Assembly: GCF_009674665.1 (NCBI RefSeq) | Contig: NZ_WKJD01000018.1 | Coordinates: 178,457 to 242,456, forward strand | DNA length: 64,000 bases | Reading direction: 5' to 3' | Source of the DNA: Agromyces kandeliae | GTDB taxonomy: Bacteria > Actinomycetota > Actinomycetes > Actinomycetales > Microbacteriaceae | In this document: positions 49,538-58,041 of the stretch, one piece after another | How positions within the stretch are numbered: position 1 is the first letter of the stretch | Layout of the letters: every line of letters begins with the position of its first letter | Position numbers and translations under genes: made by a program | Notes under the pieces: generated by a model | Told to the model about the DNA's origin: nothing | The model's input: the letters and a program-made list of their open reading frames with translations, nothing else | The model's database searches: none

Positions 49538-50343
49538 AGTGCACCTCCGTCGATGCCGGATGCCGACGCGAAGTGCGCGTCGGGGTCGGGGGATGCCGCG
49601 CGGAGCTCCTGCGTGTAGGGGTGCTGCGGGTCCAGGATCACGTCGTCGGCGGGCCCGCGTTCGACGACGCGCCCCTGATTGAGCACGAGGATCTCGTCGC
49701 TGAAGTGGCGGGCGGTCGCGAGGTCGTGCGTGATGTAGAGCACGCCGAGGCCCTCCTCGCGCTGCAGGTCGGCGAGCAGGTTCAGCACGCCGAGGCGGAT
49801 CGAGACGTCGAGCATCGAGACCGGTTCGTCGGCCACGAGCAGCCTCGGCCGGGACGCGAGGGCACGGGCGATGGCGACGCGTTGCCGCTGGCCGCCGGAG
49901 AGCTCGTGCGGCCGCCGGTCGATCACGACCTCCGGGTCGAGGCGCACGCGCTCGAGCAGGCGCCGCACCTCGTCGTCCTCCTCCGACTTCGGCACGACGT
50001 GGTCGAGCCGCAGGGGGCGCTGGAGGTGGTACCGGATGGAGTGGTACGGGTTCAGCGACGCGAACGGGTCCTGGAAGACCATCCGCAGCTGGCCTCGGTA
50101 GGCTCGCAGCGCGGCGCCGCGACGCGGGATCGGCGTGCCGTCGAGGCGGACCTCGCCGCTCGTGGGCGTCTCGAGCTGGGTCAGGATCTTCGCGATCGTG
50201 GACTTGCCGCTACCGGACTGGCCGACCAGGCCGATCGTCTGGCCGGAGCGCAGCGTGAAGCTCACGTCGTCCAGTGCCGTGATGTGGCCGGCGCCGCGCA
50301 CCGGGTACACCTTGGTGACGGCGTCGAACTCGAGGAGCGTCAT
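49534..50343 (-). CDS. ABC transporter ATP-binding protein (DppF/OppF-like)
   Basis: A 269-residue ATPase. Walker A is GQSGSGKST, the Q-loop MVFQDPFASLNPYHSI, the signature LSGGQRQR, Walker B LLVADEPVSMLD and the H-loop ITHDLATAR. The C-terminal oligopeptide/dipeptide extension HPYTQELRAASPDPD is present. It forms a heterodimer with the DppD-like ATPase encoded just upstream. Confidence 0.93.
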   Translation of the reverse strand: MTLLEFDAVTKVYPVRGAGHITALDDVSFTLRSGQTIGLVGQSGSGKSTIAKILTQLETPTSGEVRLDGTPIPRRGAALRAYRGQLRMVFQDPFASLNPYHSIRYHLQRPLRLDHVVPKSEEDDEVRRLLERVRLDPEVVIDRRPHELSGGQRQRVAIARALASRPRLLVADEPVSMLDVSIRLGVLNLLADLQREEGLGVLYITHDLATARHFSDEILVLNQGRVVERGPADDVILDPQHPYTQELRAASPDPDAHFASASGIDGGAL

Positions 50344-51164
50344 CGCAGCACCATCCCCTTCTCTCCGGTGAGGCGCGGGAAGGACGACAGGAGCGTCTTC
50401 GTGTAGTCGTCCTGCGGGTCGGTCCAGATCCGCTCGGCGGTGTCGAGCTCGACGATCTCGCCGTTGCGCATGATCGCGATGCGGTCGCTGATCTCGAGGA
50501 GCAGCGGGAGGTCGTGCGTGATGAAGATCACCGAGAAGCCGAACTCGTGGCGCAGCGCCGAGATCTGCTTGAGGATCTCGCGCTGCACGAGCACGTCGAG
50601 CGCGGTGGTGGGTTCGTCCATCACCATGAGCTGCGGGCGGAGGGCCAGCGCCATCGCGATCATCACGCGCTGCCGCATGCCGCCCGACAGTTCGTGCGGG
50701 AACGAGCGGTACCGCTGCGCGCCCACCTTGACGATCTCGAGGAGCTCGACGACGGCCTCGCGGCGCTCCGAGCGGGTGAGTCCCGGGCGGTGCACCTCGA
50801 ACACGTCCTCGAGCTGCGAGCCGATCGTCGCGACCGGGTTCAGGGAGTTCATCGCCCCCTGGAACACCATCGAGATCTTGTCCCAGCGGAACCGGCGCAT
50901 CTCGTCGGCGTCGAGGGCGTTGACGTCGATGTCGTCGCCGCTCGCGTCGTGGAAGACGACCGACCCGTTCGTGATGACGGCCGGCGCCTTGAGGAGGCGC
51001 TGCACTCCGTAGGCGAGGGTGGTCTTACCGCATCCGCTCTCGCCGGCGAGGCCGAGGATCTCGCCGCGGCGGAGTTCGAGGGTGACGTTCCTGACCGCTT
51101 GCACGGCCGGGTCGACGTCGTACACGACCGAGAAGTCGCGGATGGACAGCAACGTGTCGTTCAT
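50340..51164 (-). CDS. ABC transporter ATP-binding protein (DppD/OppD-like)
   Basis: A 274-residue ATPase. Walker A is GESGCGKTT, the Q-loop MVFQGAMNSLNPV, the signature LSGGMRQR, Walker B LMVMDEPTTALD and the H-loop ITHDLPLL. The ATG at 51164 is favoured by a GAAGGGA site and by homology; the open frame to 51251 encodes a Pro/Arg-rich stretch without family features. It overlaps the next ATPase gene by four bases. Confidence 0.92.
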   Translation of the reverse strand: MNDTLLSIRDFSVVYDVDPAVQAVRNVTLELRRGEILGLAGESGCGKTTLAYGVQRLLKAPAVITNGSVVFHDASGDDIDVNALDADEMRRFRWDKISMVFQGAMNSLNPVATIGSQLEDVFEVHRPGLTRSERREAVVELLEIVKVGAQRYRSFPHELSGGMRQRVMIAMALALRPQLMVMDEPTTALDVLVQREILKQISALRHEFGFSVIFITHDLPLLLEISDRIAIMRNGEIVELDTAERIWTDPQDDYTKTLLSSFPRLTGEKGMVLR

Positions 51165-51261
51165 GGGTGGGGGTTCCCTTCGTGATGCCCGACGTGCCGG
51201 GTGATGCCGACGCGGGGGTGGGGCGGATGCACCGGGGTGCACCCGCCCCATCCGATCCGGG

Positions 51262-52917
51262 TCAGCCGGCCGGCTGCAGGTTCGTCAGGACCTGGACGAT
51301 GCCCGGCTGCGTCGGGTCGGCCGAGGCGTACTGGTCGTCCTCGGTCGGGAACCCGACGTAGTTGCGGGTGTTGTACTCGCCGAGCAGCGGGTGCGAGCCG
51401 AGGGGGATGGCCGGCACGTTCTCGACGAACGCGGCCTGCATGACGGCCAGCGCCGCCTCTCGGTCGGCGTCGGACGACGCGTTGGCGTAGGTGTTCAGCG
51501 CCTCGGTGACCGCGGGGTCGTCGAATCGGCCGAAGTTGAACTGCGCGCGGTCGTCGACGATCCACTTCGGGTCCATCGTCGAGGTGTAGAGGCCGTAGGC
51601 GTTGCCGGTGTCCTCGAGCCAGTGGATGATCGCCTGGAAGGTGCCCTCCTGGCGAGCGGCGTCCCAGCCGCCCCAGTCGGGCTGGTCGACCTTGACCTCG
51701 ATGCCGAGCGCGGCGTCGAGCTCCTCGGCGATGAGCGCCTGCTCGGTGTTCCAGTCGCTCCATCCGGCCGGGACCGAGATCGAGAACGAGACGGCCTCGC
51801 CGTCGGGGTCGATCAGCTTCTCGTCCTTCCAGGTGTAGCCGGCGTCCTCGAGGATGCTCTTGGCCTTGTCGACGTCGACCTCGTAGACGTCGTCCGCGTA
51901 CTCGGGCAGGATCTCGTCCTCGAGCAGGCCGCTCAGCCCGGTCGCGCTCCAGATCGCCGTGCTCGCGCCCTCGCGGGCGATGTCGACGTAGGCCTCGCGG
52001 TCGATGGTCCACGCGAGCGCCTGGCGGAGTGCCGGGTCGTCGAACGGCTCGGCCTGCAGGTTCAGGAACAGCGTGCCGGCACCGGCCGTGGGCGACGCGA
52101 GGAAGTGGTTGTCCTCGTCGGCGGCCAGGTAGCTCGACTCGATCTGCGGGATGAACGCCTGGGCCCAGTCGGCCTCGCCCGAGACGAGGGCGGTCGTGAG
52201 TGCGGCGTTGTCGCCGTAGGAGACGTAGTGCAGTTCGGGCACGGCCAGGTCGCCGCCCCAGTAGTCCTCGTTCGCCGCGAGGGTGACCGACTCGGTCGAC
52301 CACGAGTCGAGCACGTACGGGCCGGTGCCGACGGCGAGGCCCTCGCCGGTCAGCGGGTCGGTGTTCGGGTCGTCGATGCCCTCCCAGATGTGCTTGGGCA
52401 CGATCGGGGTGTGCAGCACGCGCGACTGCGCGATGTACTTCGAGTCGGCGAACTTCAGGGTGATCGCGTCACCGTCGACGGTCGCGCCCTCGTACTTCAG
52501 GCCCGAGGTGTCGGCGAGCCTGCCGGTGAGGAACTGGTCGAAGGTGAAGACGATGTCGTCGCCGGTGAACTCGGTGCCGTCGCTCCACGTGACGCCGCTG
52601 CGGGGGACCACGGTCAGCTCGGTGTAGTCGTCGTTCCACTCGACCGACTCGGCGAGCCACGGGGTGGTGCCGAGGTCGCCCGTCGGGTTGACGAGCGCGA
52701 GCGGCTCGAAGATGACCTTGGCGTAGCCGTACTTCGAGGCGGACGAGTCGCCGAGGTACGGGTTGTGCGATTCGGTGGTGATCGCGCCGTCGGGCTTGGC
52801 GATCGTCAGCGCCGCGCCGCTCTCGGCGGGGGTGCTGTCGGTGTTCGCGCCGGCGCAACCGGTGAGCGCCAGCGCGGCGATCATGCCGACGGCGCCGAGG
52901 GACGTTGTGAGCCTCAT
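51262..52917 (-). CDS. Family 5 substrate-binding lipoprotein of the oligosaccharide importer
   Basis: A 551-residue extracellular binding protein (SBP_bac_5). The signal peptide ends LALTGC (Cys about 21). The family motif KVIFEPLALVNPTGDLGTTPWLAESVEWNDDYTELTV follows, then WSDGTEFTGDDIVFTFDQFL and RQALAWTIDREAYVDIAREG. AAGGAG precedes the ATG at 52917. It is the first gene of a six-gene operon read leftwards, under the TetR-type operator at 52994. Ligand is probably a beta-linked oligosaccharide. Confidence 0.92.
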   Translation of the reverse strand: MRLTTSLGAVGMIAALALTGCAGANTDSTPAESGAALTIAKPDGAITTESHNPYLGDSSASKYGYAKVIFEPLALVNPTGDLGTTPWLAESVEWNDDYTELTVVPRSGVTWSDGTEFTGDDIVFTFDQFLTGRLADTSGLKYEGATVDGDAITLKFADSKYIAQSRVLHTPIVPKHIWEGIDDPNTDPLTGEGLAVGTGPYVLDSWSTESVTLAANEDYWGGDLAVPELHYVSYGDNAALTTALVSGEADWAQAFIPQIESSYLAADEDNHFLASPTAGAGTLFLNLQAEPFDDPALRQALAWTIDREAYVDIAREGASTAIWSATGLSGLLEDEILPEYADDVYEVDVDKAKSILEDAGYTWKDEKLIDPDGEAVSFSISVPAGWSDWNTEQALIAEELDAALGIEVKVDQPDWGGWDAARQEGTFQAIIHWLEDTGNAYGLYTSTMDPKWIVDDRAQFNFGRFDDPAVTEALNTYANASSDADREAALAVMQAAFVENVPAIPLGSHPLLGEYNTRNYVGFPTEDDQYASADPTQPGIVQVLTNLQPAG

Positions 52918-52993
52918 TGCTTCTCCTTCGTGTGGGGGCACGACACCGTGCCTGCCTGAAGGGCGACGACGGCGTCGAGTGGGTGCGCGGTTA

Positions 52994-53022
52994 ACTTACT
53001 ATCGAGTAAGTAAGTAATGCAA
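52994..53022. promoter_or_regulatory. TetR operator over the ABC/GH3 operon promoter
   Basis: ACTTACT-ATCG-AGTAAGT (52994-53011) is an inverted repeat with seven-base arms. On the minus strand TTGCAT (53022-53017), an 18-base spacer and TAAGTT (52998-52993) form a promoter that overlaps it. The divergent TetR gene is the likely binder. Confidence 0.78.
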
Positions 53023-53092
53023 CGCAGCGTCCCCGGCGCTCGCGGGCGTGCGTAGACTCGTGATCCGGCAGGCGAGGAAGGCGGTGCCACCG

Positions 53093-53737
53093 ATGACGGA
53101 ATCGACGGCGGCTCAGCGTCGGCAGCCGCGGTCGCGCCCCGAGACGCTCGCGAAGCGGCGTGACATCCTCGACGCCGCGGTCGAGATCTTCGGGAGCAAG
53201 GGGTTCGCGGGCGGAACCCTCCAGGAGATCGCCGACCAGGTGGGCATGACCCACGCCGGGATCCTCCACCACTTCGGGTCGAAGGACCAGCTCCTTCTCG
53301 AGGTGCTCAGCCATCGCGACGAGACCGACGTGGCCGATCTCGAGGAGCAGCACATCCCCGGCGGGATTGCGCTCTTCCGGCATCTCGTGCGCACGGCGTT
53401 CGTCAACGCCCACCGCGCCGGCATCGTCCAGGCCTACGTCGTGCTGTCGGCGGAATCGGTGACCGACGACCACCCCGGGCGCGTCTTCTTCCAGAAGCGC
53501 TACGAGACCCTGCGGGGCGAGGTCGCCCGGGCCTTCGAGGTCGTGTGCGCCGAGCGCGGCGTCGCCGCTCCTGAAACGATCGAACTCGCCTCGGCGAGCA
53601 TCCTCGCCGTCATGGACGGGCTGCAGGTGCAGTGGCTGCTCGACCCCGATGCCGTCGACCTCGGCCGCGCGTCGGAGTTCGCCATCGAGGCGATCGTCGA
53701 CTCGGTGCTCTCGCCGTCGACGTCGCCGCTGGCCTGA
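53093..53737 (+). CDS. TetR-family regulator of the oligosaccharide operon
   Basis: A 214-residue regulator. The HTH (ILDAAVEIFGSKGFAGGTLQEIADQVGMTHAGILHHFGSKDQLLLEVL) lies at about residues 23-70. The C-terminal domain carries a long helical ligand-binding region (VRTAFVNAHRAGIVQAYVVLSAESV). It is divergent from the binding-protein gene with a palindrome between them, so it most likely represses the importer/GH3 operon. The inducer is probably a sugar, which is unusual for TetR. The gap 53738-53834 shows nothing clear. Confidence 0.9.
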   Translation: MTESTAAQRRQPRSRPETLAKRRDILDAAVEIFGSKGFAGGTLQEIADQVGMTHAGILHHFGSKDQLLLEVLSHRDETDVADLEEQHIPGGIALFRHLVRTAFVNAHRAGIVQAYVVLSAESVTDDHPGRVFFQKRYETLRGEVARAFEVVCAERGVAAPETIELASASILAVMDGLQVQWLLDPDAVDLGRASEFAIEAIVDSVLSPSTSPLA

Positions 53738-53834
53738 CGGGCGAGCGACGACGACGTCCGTCTCCAGGGCGTCGACACGACGGCGGCAGCCGGGCGCGCG
53801 CGCCACGTGGCGGATGGCTTCGGCAGCGGAGGGT

Positions 53835-54845
53835 TCAGCCGGCCGGCCCCCGGGGCCGACGCTCCGACGCCCCATCCGGCGTCACGCACCCGCAGCTCTC
53901 CCGAGCGATGAGTGCGCCCCGGGTTTCCAGTTCGTCCTCGGTCCCGTCCATGAGCGCGGACACCGCACGCTCGGCCATCTGGTCGATCGGCTGGTGGACG
54001 ACGCTCAGCGAGGGGACCGTGCAGTCCGTCCCGGACGTGCCGTCCAGGCTGATGACGGCGAGTTCGTCCGGCACGCGGATGCCACGGAGATGCGCTGCGG
54101 CCAGCAGCCCGATCGCCTGCTCGTCCGTGGCCACGATGATCGCTCGCTCGAGGGACCGATCATCCGCCTGGAGTAGGGCGTCCCGGGCTTCCCCTCGCGT
54201 GTACCCGGAGCGGTGCGGTTCGCCGACGCCGTCCCGCAACGCCCTCCACGCGGCCAGCCGTCGTCCCACCGGTCCGACGTCGTCCGGTCCCGTCCAGAAA
54301 CCGATGTCCTCGTGGCCGTGATCATCTCGCAGGTGCTCGAAGGCGAGGCCCACCGCGTGTTCGTCGTCCGCCGCGACGAACACGCCCTGCGCGCCATCCG
54401 GTCGGTGATGCGTGAAGACGATGGGGGTCGCGGACTGCGACAGGTCTGCCCGGAGTGGCCTGGCCTCCCACGCGACCATGACCAGCCCGTCGACCTGCGC
54501 CCCGATCAGGGAACGCAGCGCCTGCTCGTCCGTCATGCCGGCGGGGCCCGGATGGCTGATGAGGGCGGTCGATCCCCGTGCACCGATCGCGGCGATGACT
54601 GCGCGATCGAGTTGTGCGAAGTACGGGTTCGATGAGTCCGGGGAGATGACGCCGATAAACCCGGAGCGGGCGGCGCGAAGTGCTCGTGCGATGCGATTCG
54701 GGCGGTACCCGAGTTCCGCCGCGGCATCCAGGACCCGCTGTCGAGCTCGGTCGGACACGCCGCGCGGCCCATCATTGAAGACGTAGCTCACGACCGCCGT
54801 CGACGTCCCGGCTCGCTCGGCGACATCCTTCATCGTGACGGCCAC
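53835..54845 (-). CDS. LacI-family repressor of the second nucleoside operon
   Basis: A 336-residue repressor. The HTH (MKDVAERAGTSTAVVSYVFNDGPRGVSDRARQRVLDAAAELGYRPNRIARAL) is very close to that of the first LacI gene, and the same RESCGC tail is found at the C-terminus (IARESCGCV). The GTG at 54845 is chosen because GGGAGGT lies a few bases upstream; an ATG four codons further in is an alternative. As the last gene of the ribokinase/hydrolase/deaminase operon, it would be expressed with its targets. Confidence 0.9.
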   Translation of the reverse strand: MAVTMKDVAERAGTSTAVVSYVFNDGPRGVSDRARQRVLDAAAELGYRPNRIARALRAARSGFIGVISPDSSNPYFAQLDRAVIAAIGARGSTALISHPGPAGMTDEQALRSLIGAQVDGLVMVAWEARPLRADLSQSATPIVFTHHRPDGAQGVFVAADDEHAVGLAFEHLRDDHGHEDIGFWTGPDDVGPVGRRLAAWRALRDGVGEPHRSGYTRGEARDALLQADDRSLERAIIVATDEQAIGLLAAAHLRGIRVPDELAVISLDGTSGTDCTVPSLSVVHQPIDQMAERAVSALMDGTEDELETRGALIARESCGCVTPDGASERRPRGPAG

Positions 54846-54871
54846 GACACCTCCCGGTTCACCCTCCGATC

Positions 54872-55831
54872 CTAGGAAGTCCCCGACCGCCTGTCGGTGA
54901 ACGCGGCCCGCTCGGCGTTCGCCTGCGCGGCGGCCCAATCGGCGGATGTCCAGCCGAACGTGTGCTCGAGAAGGGCCCGTTCGCCCTGCAGGGTCACGCC
55001 CGATACGGTGCGTCCGTCGCACGAGACCGTGACCGGCACGCCGGCGCGGCGGAGCTCGTCGATCGGATGCTCGGCGAGGCTCGCGACCGCCGCCGTCTGG
55101 ACGTTGGATGTCGGACACACCTCCAATGCGATGGCGTCGGTCGCGAGGCGACGTACCAGTGCCGGGTCGCGCACGCTTCGGACGCCGTGCCCGATCCGCT
55201 CGGCGCCGAGTTCGTCGATTGCATCCCAGACGCTGCGCGGCCCGTCGGCCTCCCCGGCATGGACCGTGATGCGAAGGCCGGCGTCGCGCGCCGCGCGGAA
55301 CGCCGCGGCATGGGGGAGCAGCGAGACGCCCGCTTCGGGGCCGGACACGTCGAGTCCGATGACCTGATCGCTCGTCGCGGCCGTCTCGACGACGGCCCAG
55401 GTCACGTCGGGAGCGGCCGGTCGCAGGCAGCAGAGGATGAGCCGCGTCTCGACCCCGGTCGCGTCGCCGCCGTCCCGGAGCCCGCTCGCGACGGCCTCGG
55501 TGATCGCGGCGAGGTCGAGGCCCCTCCGGCGATGGAGGGCAGGGGCGAACCGCGCCTCGCCGTGATGCACGCCATCCGCTCTCCAGTCCTCGACGAGTTC
55601 GAACGCGGCACGGTAGAGCGCCTCGGGCGTCTGGAGCACGTCGAGGGCGACGTCGATCGCGGCGATGTATTCGACGAGGGACGTGCACGACGGGCTCACG
55701 CGAGCGAGGGCCTCGGCCGGTCCGGGGAGGTCGATGCCCTGTCGCCGGGCGAGGTCCTCGATCGTACTGGGGCGGACCGACCCGTCGATGTGGCAGTGGA
55801 GCTCGGTCGCCGTGCCCGCGGACTCAGCCAC
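54872..55831 (-). CDS. add: Adenosine deaminase-family protein
   Basis: Deaminates adenosine (or a related purine nucleoside) to inosine; 319 residues. Zinc and active-site motifs are HCHIDGS, VHAGE, IGHG and CPTSN. The late metal-binding Asp is in VTVSCDGRTVSG, where most relatives have TDN or TDD. The GTG overlaps the hydrolase gene by eight bases. Together with the nucleoside hydrolase and ribokinase it completes purine nucleoside use. Because the Asp context differs, substrate specificity may be altered. Confidence 0.85.
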   Translation of the reverse strand: MAESAGTATELHCHIDGSVRPSTIEDLARRQGIDLPGPAEALARVSPSCTSLVEYIAAIDVALDVLQTPEALYRAAFELVEDWRADGVHHGEARFAPALHRRRGLDLAAITEAVASGLRDGGDATGVETRLILCCLRPAAPDVTWAVVETAATSDQVIGLDVSGPEAGVSLLPHAAAFRAARDAGLRITVHAGEADGPRSVWDAIDELGAERIGHGVRSVRDPALVRRLATDAIALEVCPTSNVQTAAVASLAEHPIDELRRAGVPVTVSCDGRTVSGVTLQGERALLEHTFGWTSADWAAAQANAERAAFTDRRSGTS

Positions 55832-56774
55832 GGCCCACCGCCGCGAGCTCGCGCGTGAGCAGCGAGAGGAGTTGGCCCATGAGCGCCGACGGGTCGACAG
55901 CGGTCACGACGGTGAGGTTCGGCGAGCGCGGCGGAAGCCGGTGATCGGCGAAGGTCTGGCCGCGGGTGGACTCGTCGGTGGAGACGGCGACGTGGGTCCT
56001 CGTCGATTCGACGACGATCGACGGGTCGATCGCCACGGCCATCGCCAGCGGATCGGGCAGGTCGTAGCCGTCGATCCCCGTGACGTCCCGGCCCCAGGCG
56101 CGCACCGACCGATTGATCTCGCAGATGAACTCGCCGAGCGCGCCGGTGGCGCGCAGCTCGCACTCGTCCGCATCGGTGATGACCGCGTACTTGCGGGATG
56201 CGTCCCATCCCACCATCCGCTTGTCCCCGGGTGCGTGGAAGACGATCTTGGCCGCCTCCGGGTCCGCCCACGCGTTGAACTCCCCGGTCGCCGCCACGTT
56301 CCCGCGGCCGTCCGCCGCACCGATCATCATTGTCACGCGGGTGAACCGCGTCAGCAGGTCCGGGTCGATGAGGAGGGCGGCGGCGATGTTCGTCAGTGGT
56401 CCGAGGGTGACGAGCTCGTGCCGGTGCGGTTCGTCGCGCCCGAGGCGGATGAGCGCCTCGACCGCGTGCTCGGTCTGGGGCTGCGTCTCGGGCTCGATCA
56501 GCGGAGCCCCGCTCATTCCATCCTCACCGTGCACGTGCTGGGCCGTCTCGAGGGGCCTCAGGATCGGCCCGGCGCAGCCCGGATGGACGGGGATGTCGGT
56601 CGCGTTCGCGAGTTCGAGCGTGACGAGGGCGTTGCGGGTCGCGGTCGGCAGCGGAACGTTCCCGGCCACGGTCGTCACGGCGCGGACCTCGATGTCGGGG
56701 TGCAGGACGGCCTGGAGGATCGCCACGGCGTCGTCGGACGCGGTGTCGGTGTCGATCACCATGCTTCGGTTCAT
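55824..56774 (-). CDS. Nucleoside hydrolase
   Basis: A 316-residue nucleoside hydrolase. The calcium-binding motif is MVIDTDTASDDAVAIL, then AVTTVAGNVPLPTATRNAL, VHGEDGMSG, LGPLTNIAAALL and GEFNAWADPEAAKIVFHAPG. The ATG at 56774 fits the family N-terminus and has CGGAGA upstream. An in-frame ATG at 56846 overlaps the ribokinase stop (ATGA) with GGGAG before it and would add 24 residues; either start is possible. Confidence 0.9.
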   Translation of the reverse strand: MNRSMVIDTDTASDDAVAILQAVLHPDIEVRAVTTVAGNVPLPTATRNALVTLELANATDIPVHPGCAGPILRPLETAQHVHGEDGMSGAPLIEPETQPQTEHAVEALIRLGRDEPHRHELVTLGPLTNIAAALLIDPDLLTRFTRVTMMIGAADGRGNVAATGEFNAWADPEAAKIVFHAPGDKRMVGWDASRKYAVITDADECELRATGALGEFICEINRSVRAWGRDVTGIDGYDLPDPLAMAVAIDPSIVVESTRTHVAVSTDESTRGQTFADHRLPPRSPNLTVVTAVDPSALMGQLLSLLTRELAAVGRG

Positions 56775-56842
56775 TCGTCGGTCTCCGTTCTCGTCGGGCG
56801 TCGTGCCGACCATCGTGGTGGGTTCGGGAGGTGGTGCCGGGC

Positions 56843-57787
56843 TCATGCCGTGGCTCCCGCCATGAGCGATGCGGCTGTCGCTCCGAGGGCGCAGACGGCC
56901 CGCGCGCCGGCCGCGACGGCCGCCTCGACGGACTCCGCGACGGACGCCCCCGCGGCACGGGAGGCGGCGAAAGCGCCGACGAAGGCGTCACCGGCTCCCG
57001 TCGTGTCGACGACCCGTTCGGCCGGCACTCCGGGGACGTCGAATGCGATGCCGAGCTTGTCGACCATGTGCACGCCCGATGCGCCACGGGTCACGATGAC
57101 GGTGACTCCGAGTTCGCGATGCAGCACCCCGGCCGCCTCCTGGACCGACGACGGATGCGGCGCGCCCGGGTCGAAGGACGACGCGAGGGACCGGGCCTCC
57201 GTTTCGTTGAGGATGAGCGGACCTGCAGCCCGGAGCGCAGAACGTGGGAGCTCTCGCACCGGAGCGAGGTTGAGCACGAAGGGCACATCGTGCTCCGTTG
57301 CGAACCGCGCTGCCGCCTCGATCGCTCGAATCGGGACCTCGCCCTGGCAGACGACGACGAGTCGCTCCGGGTTCCCGGAGGCGATCGCGTCGAGCGACCG
57401 TCGGACGTGGGAGGCGGTGAGGCCCGCGTTCGCTCCCGCGACGACGACGATGCTGTTCTCGCCGTCCGCGTCGATCGACACGAACGCCCGACCGGTCGCC
57501 AGCTTCGCGGTCCGGGCGACGTACGTCGTGTCGACCGCGTGCCGACCGAGCTCGGCGAGCGCGTCTGACCCGGCCGCGTCGGTGCCGACGGCCGCGATGA
57601 GGTACGTGCGGATGTCCGCCCTCGTCGCCGCGGCCCAGATCGCCTGATTCGCGCCCTTCCCGCCAGGGCCCGAACGCGTGCCCGTCGCCACCACCGTCTC
57701 GCCGGGGACCGGCAGCTTGGCGAGGGCGAGGGTGACGTCGACGTTCACCGAACCGACGACCGCAACTGCGACTTCCGAACTCACCAT
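56843..57787 (-). CDS. rbsK: Ribokinase-like PfkB kinase
   Basis: A 314-residue sugar kinase and the first gene of the second nucleoside operon. The motifs are VVGSVNVDVTLA, GGKGANQAIWAAA, DGENSIVVVAGANAG and the catalytic TTGAGDAFVGAFA. GAGGGAG precedes the ATG. It is a paralogue of the ribokinase at 42125-42970 but not a recent copy. Ribose from the nucleoside hydrolase is the expected substrate. Confidence 0.9.
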   Translation of the reverse strand: MVSSEVAVAVVGSVNVDVTLALAKLPVPGETVVATGTRSGPGGKGANQAIWAAATRADIRTYLIAAVGTDAAGSDALAELGRHAVDTTYVARTAKLATGRAFVSIDADGENSIVVVAGANAGLTASHVRRSLDAIASGNPERLVVVCQGEVPIRAIEAAARFATEHDVPFVLNLAPVRELPRSALRAAGPLILNETEARSLASSFDPGAPHPSSVQEAAGVLHRELGVTVIVTRGASGVHMVDKLGIAFDVPGVPAERVVDTTGAGDAFVGAFAASRAAGASVAESVEAAVAAGARAVCALGATAASLMAGATA

Positions 57788-57811
57788 GACTCCCTCGTCT
57801 GTCGAATGCCA

Positions 57812-57842
57812 GAAATCTAATCGTATAGATTTCGTTCGTCAA
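57812..57842 (-). promoter_or_regulatory. Promoter and LacI operator of the second nucleoside operon
   Basis: On the minus strand TTGACG (57842-57837), a 17-base spacer and TAGATT (57819-57814) form a near-consensus promoter. An inverted repeat with eight-base arms GAAATCTA (57812-57819) and TAGATTTC (57826-57833) around six bases covers the -10 element and spacer, so bound repressor would block polymerase. Confidence 0.82.
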
Positions 57843-57967
57843 GAGGTTCTCGATGAGTGCGGCGCGTGGTAGACCTCCGAACGACGACGTCGAGCCTGCC
57901 GGGGAATCCCGGGCGGGTGCGTGAGCGCGTCGCATCCGTTGGAGGTCCGTGCCAACGCCTGGTCGGT

Positions 57968-58041
57968 GTCGCAGGAGTGCTCGCCCTCACGCCGTCGCAG
58001 GAGTGCTCAGCCTCACGCCGTCGCAGCGAGTGCTCGCACGG
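57968..58041. repeat. 26-base tandem repeat at the 3' end of a TetR gene
   Basis: Two nearly identical 26-base units (57968-57993 and 57994-58019; GTCGCAGGAGTGCTC plus CCTCACGCC with one change) and a partial third unit (58020-58041). The repeat covers the C-terminal codons and stop of the TetR gene, duplicating them downstream. It probably arose by slippage. Confidence 0.82.

Noticed and set aside
53835..55688. A 617-residue LacI protein with a long N-terminal extension
   Set aside because: The extension is Arg/Gly-rich shadow of the adenosine deaminase gene; the HTH begins at the start chosen.
57968..58041. A short CRISPR-like array
   Set aside because: The units are directly adjacent with no spacers and overlap the end of a coding gene, so this is a tandem repeat.
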